Positions 27,277 to 37,747 of a stretch of 64,000 bases of DNA are shown here, piece by piece. The stretch is from Litchfieldia alkalitelluris (lineage in GTDB: Bacteria; Bacillota; Bacilli; Bacillales; Salisediminibacteriaceae): contig NZ_KZ119600.1 in assembly GCF_002153425.1 (NCBI RefSeq), positions 4,236,269 to 4,300,268 on the forward strand, written 5' to 3'. The position numbers and the translations under genes are program-made. Below the pieces are notes generated by a model that was given only the letters and a program-made list of their open reading frames with translations, did not search any database and had not been told where the DNA came from. Each line of letters begins with the position of its first letter. The first letter of the stretch is position 1.

Positions 27277-28395
27277 TTATGTCTTTAATAGTGCTTCTTC
27301 ATATTGCTTCACAATATTCTTCACATCATAATTAAGAGCTCTCTGATAACCTGGTGCTGTTCTAGCATGACCATTTATATTAATTAATAATGCATTAGAT
27401 AATTCATTTACATCATCAACTTTTACTAGTGTCCCATACTTATTTGCTCCTAATATCTCTCTAGGTCCACTTTTGCAATCAGTTGCTACTATTTTAGTTT
27501 CACATGCTAAAGCTTCTAATAAAATATTTGGAAACCCTTCATAACGTGAGGGTAATACAAATATATCTGAATTGTATATAACTTCATATGGATTATTAAC
27601 AAAGCCCTTAAAATCAACATCCTCCATAATATCTAGTTTACTTGTCAGCTCTTTTAACTCTCCCTTTAAAGGGCCTTCACCTACAATTGATAATTGAATA
27701 TTCGGCTTATTTTTTTTTAATTGTTTAAAAGCTTTTAGTAAAGTATCAAATCCTTTTTGATAAGTTAACCGACCTACTGCTACAATTTTAATTGTTTTAC
27801 AACCGTCATTATATTCTGTTGACGTTTTCCGTACTGATTCTAATTTGACTGATATTTCATTAAGGTCAATTGGATTCGGTATCCTAATGACCTTATCCTT
27901 TAAACTAGGAAACATAATTAATAAGTCCTCTTTCATACCCTCGGATTGTACGATTATTTTATCCGCTTTTCGATAAAGATACGAATAAGATAATTTATAA
28001 ATACATTTTTTCCAGTAGGGATATTGTTCAAAAATTTTATTCAAAGTGTTTGATTGTCTTACTATAATTTTTGTTTTTCTCCTTAGGAATGGTTTGATAA
28101 ATAGAATAGCTAAATTAAGGTTACTCAATGTACTCATTATTATATCAGGATTGCTTTTATTAATACTCTTTATTAATTTAATAATAGATTTACTAACCTT
28201 CTCCGTTTGAAGGTCAGATACCTTGATATCCTCCGGTAATAACTCAACAAAAGGACCTACTAAATTTAATGCCAAATATTCTGGTTCAATTTTCTTTCTG
28301 TCTACAAATTTCAAAATATTAACAATTACTTTTTCTGCTCCTCCTCCGCCTAGATTAGGCGTTATAAACAGCACCTTTTTTTTTTCATTATTCAT
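27277..28395 (-). CDS. Glycosyltransferase family 4
   Basis: The 372-residue GT-B enzyme opens 'VLFITPNLGGGGAEKVIVNILKF', with 'IVAVGRLTYQKGFDTLLKAFKQL' near 208 and the E-x7-E motif in 'VLPSRYEGFPNILLEALACE' near 290. The GGGAEK start is frequent in GalNAc- or GlcNAc-adding members, but the donor is uncertain. A 283-base gap without a gene follows, up to the polymerase. Confidence 0.9.
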   Translation of the reverse strand: MNNEKKKVLFITPNLGGGGAEKVIVNILKFVDRKKIEPEYLALNLVGPFVELLPEDIKVSDLQTEKVSKSIIKLIKSINKSNPDIIMSTLSNLNLAILFIKPFLRRKTKIIVRQSNTLNKIFEQYPYWKKCIYKLSYSYLYRKADKIIVQSEGMKEDLLIMFPSLKDKVIRIPNPIDLNEISVKLESVRKTSTEYNDGCKTIKIVAVGRLTYQKGFDTLLKAFKQLKKNKPNIQLSIVGEGPLKGELKELTSKLDIMEDVDFKGFVNNPYEVIYNSDIFVLPSRYEGFPNILLEALACETKIVATDCKSGPREILGANKYGTLVKVDDVNELSNALLININGHARTAPGYQRALNYDVKNIVKQYEEALLKT

Positions 28396-28678
28396 TCTTT
28401 GTCTCCTTCACAATATCTTTTAGGGTTTTCTATTAAATACTTAAGCAAAAGGGTAATTCTTACTTATTTGGATGATAAATATCGTAGATTAAAAACCATT
28501 GACTACTTACACTGTATCAACTAAAAAAGTTTGTTTTTGCAAATTAAACATATTTCATAGTTTAAACCCTCTTGTGAATTTTTATTTCACGAGAAATCAT
28601 TTACATTAGACAGACATTATAAATTGTCTCACGGTAATAAACGATAGTTAACAAATTGTGTTATAGTAAGAAATAAAA

Positions 28679-29916
28679 CTATTCATTTATTCTCTTTAAC
28701 CTAGCACTTTTATTTAATCTAATATAGGCTATACAAATGCCTAAAAGGACATAAGTCATTTTACTTGTATAATTTACTGCTCCAGTCTCTGCTAAAAACC
28801 AAGTAGTAAATAACGCAAATAAAGTGATCGCAAAAGGAACCTTTTTCTTTATTAATTGGTATAAATTATAAAAAACATAAAAATACATAAAGTAATATAA
28901 TATAAATCCGATTATTCCAACACCTACTAACAACTCGATAAAGTTATTATGTGCATAGGATTCTCTACCAATTACCTCAAACAGTAACATTCTATAGTTC
29001 CCGATACCATAGCCCCAAATTGGGCTTTCAAGGAACCACCCGAATCCCCATTTAATCATATTAAGACGAGTTGTACCATCTCCACCATCACCTAATAGAG
29101 AGGAGTATAGTTCCAAGTACCTTAGTTTAATTCCATTAAATACACTTAACTGCAGTAAATAATAAGAAATAAGTCCCGTAAAAGGGATTATTATTAAAAA
29201 CTTATAACTTTTTTTAGGCCCACTTTAAAAATAATAGAAATAAGCATACCTACCAATAGTATTCCTACTGCTGTCCTTGATCCACTAGCTAATAGCATAA
29301 AAAAAGGCAGTGTCATAAATATATAATAACGAAGTTTCTTTTTTTCTAAACCCATAACAAAAAAAACAATAGCTGAAATAGAAGCTAGACGTCCCATTGT
29401 ATTTTCTTGACTTATTTGGCTCCCCAACCTGTCACCAGTTAAAATTGCATAATAGATATTTTCAGGCCCGTATAATAAAACTCCATAAATGAAAAGTGCA
29501 ACTCCAGAAAAGGCAATTCCATATAGTACCATTTCTATCTGTTTTATTGAATTCAAGATTTGAGATGTTAAAAATAAAAGAAGAATAATAACTTGAGATA
29601 GCAGTACACTCCTACGTAAAGCAATGCTTGGTTCTATTGCCCAAAAATATGAAGCTAAACAGAAAAATAAAAATGCCAAACTTACAATTGTAATTTTGTC
29701 ATTATAAATACTTTTCCGGCTTAATATTTGTAAAAACGCTGAACTAGCAAATAATAAAAAGAGCGCCCGCGATATATTTACCAGTTGTGTATTATCTGCA
29801 AAAAGGTATAGAGAAACAATATACAAAATCAATGATAAAATGCATAATTGTTCTAATTGTGAACCTAGCTTCTCCTCTTCTTTACAAACAAATTTCTCTA
29901 CTAGTTGTGCACTCAT
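28679..29916 (-). pseudogene. Wzy-like O-antigen polymerase/ligase, broken by a frameshift
   Basis: Two open frames (29194-29916, 240 residues; 28679-29116, 145 residues) are halves of one integral membrane protein. The first ends just after an A7 run (complement of 29209-29215). Shifting by -1 there gives a continuous frame through 'KFLIIIPFTGLISYYLL' into the second half, which holds the Wzy/ligase signature 'PIWGYGIGNYRMLLFEVIGRESYAHNNFIELLVGVGI'. Intact length would be about 412 residues with 10-12 membrane helices, normal for the family. In-frame AAA AAA codons make a -1 slip, or transcriptional slippage, possible, so the gene may still work. It is the only polymerase in the locus. Confidence 0.78.
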
Positions 29917-29984
29917 ATTTAACGGCCACCTTATATAATAAGTTCATAATCCATAAAGTAATTCTGATTAAAAGCACGAAATTG

Positions 29985-31346
29985 TTATATATTCCTAATA
30001 ACGTGCCTTATTTTCCCATTCTCTGTTCTCTCTAACTCATCAACAGCTATGCAATAAACATCCGTTTCATCACCTAAATATTTTTTAAATCGGACTTCTA
30101 TCTTCTTCATTGAAGCTTCCTCAAATCCGATATCAGGAATAACCTTTACTACTATTTTATTTAAATCTTCTTGTACAATTTGACTAGCTTTGATTTTCAA
30201 CTCTGGAGAAAAGATATCAGTTGGTCTTCTAAGTTTTCTATTACTAGCTGTAAGTAAATAATCATCCACTCTCCCTACTATGTCTGTTAGAAATTCTCCT
30301 TTCCAGCCACAACTACAGTTTGCATTTAAGATCCCTAAATCCCCGGTTTTATACCTTATATAAGGTACTTTTTTACTCACCAGATTTGTTACAACTATTT
30401 CTCCAAGTTGTCCATTCCTAACTACTTGATTACTGTCATTAACAATTTCTACAAAATAATTATTTGGGATTATGTGGTAGTTACCTTTTTCGCATTGTGT
30501 TGCAATCATCCCAATTTCCCCCAAGCCATAAGTTTGGTAAACTCTACAATTAAACGCTCTTTCTACAACGTTTTGCTCTTCCTTAGTTATACCTTCACTA
30601 TCAGTTATAATAGCTTGAAATTTAGGGGTAGGTGCATTTGTTTTTAAAACATGCTGTGCTAATAAATACCAACTTTTTGCATATCCTGTAGCAAATTCAA
30701 CATTATATTTAATGCAAGCTTGTAAGTATGCGCTATATGTCGATTCACTTAAATGATACACAGAACATTGGAGTTGATTAAAAAGATCAACATAAATCCA
30801 AAATGGAGGTTTTTTCTTGTTTATTGGAACTGTTGGCACTCCAGATAATCTTACTTTTCGACTTTTAGGATTACAACCATATAACTTCAATACTTCATCA
30901 TAGTGTGCATAGTTTATTTCTACAGCACTTCTATCTAAGTAATAATGAAGTGGAGCCCCAGTAGATCCGCTGCTTTTACCAGTCATAATATCCTTTTTAC
31001 TTGAATCAACCGATATGAAGCTTTTAGGATCAGTTCTAATATCATCTTTATAAATTATAGGTATTGATTTATTTTTCTCATTGTTTTCTACTGAGGTCGT
31101 TCGTAGATTCATATAAAAAGGAACTTGCACTCTTGCATATTCAAAAAGCTCATCAAGCCTATTTCGCTTTACATCGTAAGCTTCATTTGTTTTCAGTCGC
31201 TTTTCTAAATGTAATTCATTAATATAATTTTTATAATGACCCGATCTGCGATAATAGTTTCTCCTGAGAGCCTCTAAATTAACAAAAACTCTTTTTAAGA
31301 AAAATGGAGATTTGAAGAATATACTTTTTGATAGTTTATTTATCAC
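29985..31346 (-). CDS. CapK-like AMP-binding enzyme (phenylacetate-CoA-ligase fold)
   Basis: The 453-residue protein has the adenylate loop SSGSTGAPLHYYLD near residue 125, 'YQTYGLGEIGMIATQCE' near 272 and 'YKTGDLGILNANCSCGWKGEFL' near 330, as in CapK and phenylacetate-CoA ligase relatives in capsule loci. These adenylate a carboxylate; here that could be a uronic acid or an acyl group for the polymer. Start is a GTG behind AGAGAGG. Target and product are unknown. Confidence 0.85.
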   Translation of the reverse strand: MINKLSKSIFFKSPFFLKRVFVNLEALRRNYYRRSGHYKNYINELHLEKRLKTNEAYDVKRNRLDELFEYARVQVPFYMNLRTTSVENNEKNKSIPIIYKDDIRTDPKSFISVDSSKKDIMTGKSSGSTGAPLHYYLDRSAVEINYAHYDEVLKLYGCNPKSRKVRLSGVPTVPINKKKPPFWIYVDLFNQLQCSVYHLSESTYSAYLQACIKYNVEFATGYAKSWYLLAQHVLKTNAPTPKFQAIITDSEGITKEEQNVVERAFNCRVYQTYGLGEIGMIATQCEKGNYHIIPNNYFVEIVNDSNQVVRNGQLGEIVVTNLVSKKVPYIRYKTGDLGILNANCSCGWKGEFLTDIVGRVDDYLLTASNRKLRRPTDIFSPELKIKASQIVQEDLNKIVVKVIPDIGFEEASMKKIEVRFKKYLGDETDVYCIAVDELERTENGKIRHVIRNI

Positions 31347-31593
31347 TAATATTACCTCTCTCTATGAGTTATTTCTAAATTGCGCTAAAACATCATGGTT
31401 AAAAAATACTTTATTTTTACTAACACAATAAAAGAGCGGAAATTTTAGGTGAATATATCACCATCATTTATACCGATATATTCGCAAAAGTATTTATAGA
31501 TTTTAACTTTTCAATTATGCTTCCTTTGAAATAATATTAGCGTATTTTAGTCTCAACATGCTTGCTTATGGATTCCCCATTTCACCCTCTACA

Positions 31594-32694
31594 CTAACGT
31601 TCTAAAACATCAGCAATCCTTTTACTAGCAAATCCATCACCATACGGATTACTTGCTTTACTCATTTTTCCATACTCCAATTTATCATCTAGTAACAACT
31701 TAAAAGTCTCATAAATTACTTTTTCACTCGTTCCAACTAGCTTCAAGGTTCCAGCTGCTATACCTTCAGGCCGCTCTGTAGTATCACGCATAACCAGAAC
31801 AGGTATACCTAAACTAGGTGCTTCTTCCTGAATTCCGCCACTATCTGTTAAAATTAGATACGACCTTGATAGGAAGTTATGAAAATCTAAAACTTCCAGA
31901 GGCTCAATAATTCTTAGTCTGTCACAGTTTTTCAAAATGTCATTAGCATCTTCTCTTACTAGTGGATTCAAGTGAATTGGATAAATCACCTTTATATCTG
32001 AATGTTCATCGACAATCCTTTTAATAGCCTTAAACATATTTCTCATCGGTTCACCAAGATTTTCTCTCCTGTGAGCAGTTATCAAAATAAGCCTACTGTC
32101 ACTCGCCCAATCTAAGTGTTCGTGAGAGTAATCTTCTCTAACAGTTGTCTTTAAGGCATCAATTGCTGTATTACCAGTTACATATATTGATGCATTATCT
32201 TTACCCTCATTTATTAAATTATCTTTTGACAGTTCGGTTGGTGCAAAATTATATTCTGCTACAATTCCAACAGCTTGGCGATTAAATTCTTCAGGGTATG
32301 GGGAATAGATATTGTAAGTCCTAAGACCAGCTTCCACATGACCAACTGGAATTTGTAAGTAAAAGCATGCTAATGCAGTTACAAAAGTTGTAGAAGTATC
32401 ACCATGAACTAAGACTACATCTGGCTTTACTTCTTCCAAAATATCCTTCATTTTTTCAAGAATATTAATCGTTACATCAAACAGGGATTGCTTAGCCTTC
32501 ATAATCGATAAATCAAAGTCTGGTAAAATATTAAATGCATCCAATACTTGATCCAACATTTCTCTATGCTGACCTGTTACACATACGATTGTATCCAAAT
32601 TATCTCTTGTTTTTAGTTCTTTCACTAATGGGCACATCTTAATAGCCTCTGGTCTTGTACCGAAAACCACCATTACTTTTCTATTCATTAACAT
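31594..32694 (-). CDS. UDP-N-acetylglucosamine 2-epimerase (non-hydrolysing)
   Basis: The protein (366 residues) begins 'VMVVFGTRPEAIKMCPLVKEL' and carries 'VHGDTSTTF', 'GHVEAGLRTYNIYSPYPEE' and 'LTDSGGIQEEAPSLGIP', the hallmarks of WecB/MnaA. It interconverts UDP-GlcNAc and UDP-ManNAc. The downstream partner is unnecessary: the dehydrogenase at 32709-33929, read just before it, uses the product. Three in-frame starts are close together; ATG 32694 has the best spacing to AAGG. Confidence 0.93.
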   Translation of the reverse strand: MLMNRKVMVVFGTRPEAIKMCPLVKELKTRDNLDTIVCVTGQHREMLDQVLDAFNILPDFDLSIMKAKQSLFDVTINILEKMKDILEEVKPDVVLVHGDTSTTFVTALACFYLQIPVGHVEAGLRTYNIYSPYPEEFNRQAVGIVAEYNFAPTELSKDNLINEGKDNASIYVTGNTAIDALKTTVREDYSHEHLDWASDSRLILITAHRRENLGEPMRNMFKAIKRIVDEHSDIKVIYPIHLNPLVREDANDILKNCDRLRIIEPLEVLDFHNFLSRSYLILTDSGGIQEEAPSLGIPVLVMRDTTERPEGIAAGTLKLVGTSEKVIYETFKLLLDDKLEYGKMSKASNPYGDGFASKRIADVLER

Positions 32695-32708
32695 CAACCA
32701 ACCTTAAC

Positions 32709-33929
32709 TTATAATTTATACGAACTATCAAATGTACAAATATTTTTAGTATCAAGAACAAGCTTATTCTTTATAACGTCCATATTAGTTTTTATATGTT
32801 CATGTCCCACCATAATAACTAGTATTTCTACCTCATTTATAAAATCTTCAAAATTCATAAACTGATGGTCTACAATTCTTTCCTTTACAAATGGATCAAA
32901 TACTTTAACGCCAAAAGCTAAGTGTTCATCCATTCTCTCTAATAATTGAAGTGTAGGACTTTCCCTTGTATCGTCAACATTTTCTTTATATGCCAATCCG
33001 TATAGACCAACCTTTGATATATCTTTAATTTCATGCTCTCTCATGATATCTCTGATTCGTCCAAGTACATGTCTAGGCATAGAATCATTTATTTTTCGAG
33101 CTGTTAAGATTAAATTCGTTAAATCAGGATAGTCTCCGACTAAGAACCAAGGGTCAACTGAGATACAATGCCCTCCTACACCAGGACCAGGCTGTAATAT
33201 ACTTACTCTTGGGTGCATATTAGCAATTCTAATAATCTCATATACATCCATATTATCAGTACGGCAAATTTTGGCTAATTCATTAGCAAATGCAATGTTA
33301 ATATCTCGGTAAGTATTTTCTACAACCTTAGACATTTCTGCTGACCTTATATCAGTCACAACAATCTCAGCCTTACAAAAATTCGCATATAATCCTTTAA
33401 CCTTTTCACCGATATCCTGACTATCTGCTCCAATTGTTCTTGAATTATTCTCTAGTTCATATATCATATTGCCCGGAATAATTCTTTCTGGGGCATGTAA
33501 AAGATGGATGTCCTCTCCAACAACAAAACCTCTTTTTTCTATTTCAGGGCGAATATATTTATCAATTGTACCAGGCGAAACTGTCGATTCAATAATTAAT
33601 ACCGCTCCTTTTTCGCAGACATCGAGGACACTATTCACTGCGGAAATAACATACTTTGGATCAAGTTTCTTACTATCCTTAATATAAGGTGTAGGAACTG
33701 CAACAATATAAGTATGAGTCTTCTGGTATTCTGTTGAGAACTCAATTCCATTAGAAAGAGCTTCTTGAAAAAGTTCTTCTAATCCATCCTCTTCAAAAGA
33801 AAGTTTACCATCTGTTAACAAACCTACTAGTTTTGTATTAAAATCAGTACCTACTACCTTTATTCCACTTTTTGAAAACATGAGGGCTGTAGGTAAACCT
33901 ATATAGCCTAGTCCTATAATGTTGATCAT
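32709..33929 (-). CDS. UDP-N-acetyl-D-mannosaminuronate dehydrogenase-like
   Basis: The 406-residue protein opens 'INIIGLGYIGLPTALMFSKSGIKVVGTD' and has 'LLHAPERIIPGNMIYELENNSRTIG' and the active cysteine in 'GPGVGGHCISVDPWFL' near residue 250. The 'PERIIPG' and 'GHCI' wording places it with WecC rather than with UDP-glucose dehydrogenases. It would oxidise UDP-ManNAc to UDP-ManNAcA, an acidic amino sugar of Gram-positive capsules. The adjacent 2-epimerase supports this. Confidence 0.92.
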   Translation of the reverse strand: MINIIGLGYIGLPTALMFSKSGIKVVGTDFNTKLVGLLTDGKLSFEEDGLEELFQEALSNGIEFSTEYQKTHTYIVAVPTPYIKDSKKLDPKYVISAVNSVLDVCEKGAVLIIESTVSPGTIDKYIRPEIEKRGFVVGEDIHLLHAPERIIPGNMIYELENNSRTIGADSQDIGEKVKGLYANFCKAEIVVTDIRSAEMSKVVENTYRDINIAFANELAKICRTDNMDVYEIIRIANMHPRVSILQPGPGVGGHCISVDPWFLVGDYPDLTNLILTARKINDSMPRHVLGRIRDIMREHEIKDISKVGLYGLAYKENVDDTRESPTLQLLERMDEHLAFGVKVFDPFVKERIVDHQFMNFEDFINEVEILVIMVGHEHIKTNMDVIKNKLVLDTKNICTFDSSYKL

Positions 33930-34004
33930 ATTAATAACATTCCTTCCAACTGTCCGTTTATCTTTATTTCATTTATTCTTCCTATTTAATATCATAGTAT
34001 TCTT

Positions 34005-35312
34005 TTAAATTACTTCCTTATATTTCTTAGGAACCCCTTTTTCTTTGTTTCTATCAACACTATCTATCACATCAACTAACTTCATAGTTAATTTCTTGAA
34101 ATCAAAATCCTTTGCACCATATCTAGCATTTTGACCCATCTTATTATATTGGTCTTCAGACATGTTTTTCATTTTTAGAATTGCATCAGCCAATTCTTCT
34201 GGTGTACTTTTTTCTAACTCGATTCCACATTTATACTTATCTATTATTGAATAACCCATTCTCACCGTTGATATAATTGGCTTACCTGAAGCCATATATT
34301 CAAACAATTTATTTGAACTATTTCCCCTAGCCCAATTGTATTGTGTCTGAGAGTAGTTAAGAATATTTACAGAAGATTTACTGAGTATATAGGGTATTGA
34401 CCGTTTATTTACAAAGCCTTTCATTTTGACATTGGTTAGTTTTTCTTCAGCAACTCTCTTTTCTAGCATTTCCTTTTGGTTTCCATCGCCATATATTAAA
34501 AACTGAAAATCTCCCTCATCTTTTAATATTGATGCTGCATCTATTACATTACCAATATTATTAACAGGTCGTATCGCTCCTACATAAATTACATTAAACT
34601 TATCAGCATTTAAATCATCATCTTCAACCTTATTTTCATTAGATGATATTTCAAATCCTTTTACATCAACACCATTGTTGATGTAGAAACATTTATCAAG
34701 ATTGATATCTCCACCCTGTTCAGTATCCCATTTTTTTTCAATTATATAGTCAGTATCTCCTTCTTTTGTAAAAATAAGAGCATCCGCCTTTTTATAAATC
34801 CAATGCTCGCCTGCTGTTAAAAGCCGTCCCAGTAAACTTCTTTCTTTGGCCTTATTGAATGAAAATATAGCTTCCGGCCATAAATCTCGTACCTCACATA
34901 TACATGGAACATTGAGTTTCTTAGCTATCTGAATTCCCGCTACCATGGTAAATGGATGTACACTTGAAGCAAGAATAATATCAGGTTTACCATGTAACTT
35001 TGCATATTCCTTAGCGACAGAGAATAGGTTAATGTAAAATAATCCCATATTTTTCACTCTATCAATCCCATTCCCTAGGGCCGTTGTGGTCTTTACAAAA
35101 ACAAAAGGAATATCATCCACAGTATCGGTACCATACTTCTTATTTTTTGTATCGATATATTCTGATTTGTTATGATAGGTATTTGCACAAAAGACCGTTA
35201 CATCATACCCCTGCTTAATGAGATTGTCCGCAAACCAATAATGCCGTCCTCCACGGTTTTTATACATATCAGTCGCATAATGGTTCCATAACCATATCTT
35301 TTTTTTCTTCAA
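34005..35312 (-). CDS. Glycosyltransferase family 4 (WbuB-like)
   Basis: The 435-residue GT-B enzyme has 'KIWLWNHYATDMYKNRGGRHYWFADNLIKQGYDVTVFCAN' at the start, the 'CEVRDLWPEAI' motif near 140 and 'NKLFEYMASGKPII' near 340. This wording matches WbuB/EpsF-type transferases that often add an N-acetylated deoxyhexosamine as the second sugar. Start is TTG at 35312 behind GAGGTG. It is the transferase next to the initiating enzyme and so probably acts second. Confidence 0.88.
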   Translation of the reverse strand: MKKKKIWLWNHYATDMYKNRGGRHYWFADNLIKQGYDVTVFCANTYHNKSEYIDTKNKKYGTDTVDDIPFVFVKTTTALGNGIDRVKNMGLFYINLFSVAKEYAKLHGKPDIILASSVHPFTMVAGIQIAKKLNVPCICEVRDLWPEAIFSFNKAKERSLLGRLLTAGEHWIYKKADALIFTKEGDTDYIIEKKWDTEQGGDINLDKCFYINNGVDVKGFEISSNENKVEDDDLNADKFNVIYVGAIRPVNNIGNVIDAASILKDEGDFQFLIYGDGNQKEMLEKRVAEEKLTNVKMKGFVNKRSIPYILSKSSVNILNYSQTQYNWARGNSSNKLFEYMASGKPIISTVRMGYSIIDKYKCGIELEKSTPEELADAILKMKNMSEDQYNKMGQNARYGAKDFDFKKLTMKLVDVIDSVDRNKEKGVPKKYKEVI

Positions 35313-35355
35313 ATTATACTCACCTCTAATATTTCACTTAAATATTTGTAAGATA

Positions 35356-35976
35356 TTAATTTAGTTTTCTCGCAGGAATGCCAACGTAAATTCCTGGTAT
35401 GGATATGTCCTTAACCACTACAGAACCAGCACCAACTTTACATTGATTGGTGATGGTTATATTATTACTAACTACACTGCCAATACCTAACCAAGATCCT
35501 TGTCCAACTTTGACCGTGCCTGCTAATTGAGCACCTGGTGAAATGTGAACAAAGTCTTCAATATCATTGTCATGGTCAATTGCAGAACCTGTATTAATAA
35601 TGCAGCTTTTTCCAATTTTGGTACAACAGTTAACAATTACTCCCGCCATAATAGCTGTCCCAATTCCTATATCTACAAATGACCCTATAACTGCATTTGG
35701 GTGAATTAATACCGGAATACTAGCCCCAAATGTTTCAAGCATCTCATGAATTTTCTGTCTCGTAGCATTATTCCCAATACCAACAAATATATCGTACTCA
35801 TCTATATGCGTATAAACATCGTCTGAAGCCCCAATGACCTTTAAACCCATAGACGATTTAATGCTTTTGTCATCATCTAAAAAATGAATGTTCTGCCATT
35901 TATTCATTTTTAATGCAATGTCTGCAACAACTTTCCCGTGGCCGCTAGCACCAATTATTAAAAGTTTGTTTTTCAT
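35356..35976 (-). CDS. Sugar O/N-acetyltransferase, PglD/EpsM/NeuD family
   Basis: The 206-residue protein has an N-terminal Rossmann-like half ('LLIIGASGHGKVVADIAL') and a C-terminal left-handed beta-helix of hexapeptide repeats, with the catalytic histidine in 'GSAIDHDNDIEDFVHISPG' near residue 135. PglD-type enzymes acetylate the 4-amino group of UDP-2-acetamido-4-amino-trideoxyhexose to give UDP-diNAc sugars. The aminotransferase and initiating transferase are coded next to it, overlapping by 4 nt, as in the Bacillus subtilis epsL-M-N set. Confidence 0.92.
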   Translation of the reverse strand: MKNKLLIIGASGHGKVVADIALKMNKWQNIHFLDDDKSIKSSMGLKVIGASDDVYTHIDEYDIFVGIGNNATRQKIHEMLETFGASIPVLIHPNAVIGSFVDIGIGTAIMAGVIVNCCTKIGKSCIINTGSAIDHDNDIEDFVHISPGAQLAGTVKVGQGSWLGIGSVVSNNITITNQCKVGAGSVVVKDISIPGIYVGIPARKLN

Positions 35977-36620
35977 ATTTCCATTCTTTCCTTTTCAGTT
36001 CCCTTAAAAGGTTCAATCGTAGCAGCAGTTTCTGAGTTTATACCTTCCCTAACAAATACCTTTTTTATAGTTAGGAATATAATCTTCCAATCTCCTATAA
36101 AACTAACTTTATCTACATATGCCACATCTAGATTAAATTTATCTTCCCAACTGATTGCATTCCTACCACTAACCTGCGCTAATCCAGATAAGCCTGGTCT
36201 TACTTCATGACGCCGCTTTTGATGTTCATTATATAATGGAAGGTATTGTACTAATAATGGTCTAGGGCCAATAATTGACATATCACCTTTTAAGATATTG
36301 AATAGCTCTGGAAGCTCATCAAGTGATGTAGAACGTAGGAACTTACCAAACTTCGTTAACCTCACACTATCCGGTAGTAACTCCCCATTCTTATCTCTTT
36401 CATCTGTCATCGTTCTAAACTTGTACATCATAAAGACCGTTTCATTTAGACCCGGGCGTTTCTGTTTAAACAATACCGGACTCCCTAGTTTAGTTCTTAC
36501 CAGGATAGCTACTACTAAAAGAACAGGGCTAAGTGCTAAAATAGCAATCAATGACAATATGAAATCCATTGGTCTTTTTATAAACCTTCTATAAAATCCA
36601 CCTTTTGAATTAATCATCAT
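35973..36620 (-). CDS. Initiating undecaprenyl-phosphate sugar-phosphate transferase (PglC/EpsL type)
   Basis: The 215-residue protein has one membrane segment (about 17-40), then 'GSPVLFKQKRPGLNETVFMMYKFRTM', 'RSTSLDELPELFNILKGDMSIIGPRP' and 'RPGLSGLAQVSGRNA', all conserved in the minimal PglC-type phosphoglycosyl transferases. It moves the sugar-1-phosphate, here probably the diNAc-trideoxyhexose, to undecaprenyl phosphate, starting each repeat unit on the inner membrane face. ATG codons at 36620 and 36617 are adjacent; the gene overlaps the aminotransferase stop. Confidence 0.94.
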   Translation of the reverse strand: MMINSKGGFYRRFIKRPMDFILSLIAILALSPVLLVVAILVRTKLGSPVLFKQKRPGLNETVFMMYKFRTMTDERDKNGELLPDSVRLTKFGKFLRSTSLDELPELFNILKGDMSIIGPRPLLVQYLPLYNEHQKRRHEVRPGLSGLAQVSGRNAISWEDKFNLDVAYVDKVSFIGDWKIIFLTIKKVFVREGINSETAATIEPFKGTEKERMEI

Positions 36621-37747
36621 TCACACCACAACCTCTTTATAATTTCTACAATTTTCGCCAACTGTACATCCGTTATCTTTGTATCAGATGGCAAGCATAC
36701 ACCATTCTCAAACAATTTCTCCGACACATCCGTTCCAACAAAATCATACTTCACAAAGAAAGGTTGCATATGCATTGGCTTCCATACCGGTCTTGACTCG
36801 ATATTCTCAGCTTCCAGTGCTTCAAATACATCAATCGGCCTTACTTTACCAGTTAGTGTCATTGAGCTTAACCAATAATTCGGTTCATCCCAATCGTTAC
36901 TAGGCAAGAACTCAATCCCTTCAAGCCCACTTAACTCTCTCTTATAGAATTCATAGATATACCTTTTCTTTGCAACTCTTTGGTCTAGAACCTTAAGTTG
37001 CCCTCTCCCAATCCCAGCAACAACATTACTCATACGATAGTTGAAACCCAATTCACTGTGTTGATAGTGTCTTGCTTGATCTCTTGATTGAGTAGCCCAA
37101 AATCTTGCCTTGGCAATTCTTTCTTCATTATCAGAAACAAGCATTCCACCACCGGAAGTCGTAATGATTTTGTTTCCATTAAAAGAGAAGATGCCATAAT
37201 CGCCAAATGTTCCAGTATGCTTACCTTTATAGTAAGTTCCTAAACTTTCAGCAGCATCTTCTATTAAAGTAACATTATGTTTCTTACAAAGCTCTACGAT
37301 TCTATCCATATCAGCAGACAAACCATAAAGGTGAACAACGATGACTGCTTTTACTTCTGGGTACTTTTGAAAAGCTTCTTCTAAAGCTTCCGGGCACATA
37401 TTCCATGTTTCATAATTACTATCTATAAATACTGGAACTGCATTTTGATAGATAATCGGATTAGCTGTAGCTGAGAATGTAAGAGTCGGACAAAAGACGA
37501 TATCCCCCTCACCAACATCAGCAGCCTTTAATGCTAAATGAATAGCTGCAGTACCAGACGAAAGAGCTGCTGCCGCTTTCGAACCAACCTTTTCTGCCAG
37601 TTCTCTTTCAAACCCATTTACGTTTTCTCCAAGAGGGGCAATCCAATTTGTATCAAAAGCTTCCTTTACATATTCCATTTCATAACCTTCATCACTCATA
37701 TGAGGTGATGAAAGAAAAATTCTCTCGCTCACTTTTGTTGTCTCCAT
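36617..37747 (-). CDS. DegT/DnrJ/EryC1/StrS aminotransferase (PglE/EpsN type)
   Basis: The 376-residue PLP enzyme has 'ALSSGTAAIHLAL' near 60, 'VIVVHLYGLSADMDRI' near 135, 'LIEDAAESLGT' near 160 and the Schiff-base lysine in 'FSFNGNKIITTSGGGML' near 190. It aminates C4 of the keto-sugar made by the EpsC-type dehydratase, giving UDP-4-amino-trideoxy-GlcNAc for the acetyltransferase. The opening residues 'RIFLSSPHMSDEGYEMEYV' match EpsN and PglE relatives. Confidence 0.93.
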   Translation of the reverse strand: METTKVSERIFLSSPHMSDEGYEMEYVKEAFDTNWIAPLGENVNGFERELAEKVGSKAAAALSSGTAAIHLALKAADVGEGDIVFCPTLTFSATANPIIYQNAVPVFIDSNYETWNMCPEALEEAFQKYPEVKAVIVVHLYGLSADMDRIVELCKKHNVTLIEDAAESLGTYYKGKHTGTFGDYGIFSFNGNKIITTSGGGMLVSDNEERIAKARFWATQSRDQARHYQHSELGFNYRMSNVVAGIGRGQLKVLDQRVAKKRYIYEFYKRELSGLEGIEFLPSNDWDEPNYWLSSMTLTGKVRPIDVFEALEAENIESRPVWKPMHMQPFFVKYDFVGTDVSEKLFENGVCLPSDTKITDVQLAKIVEIIKRLWCE

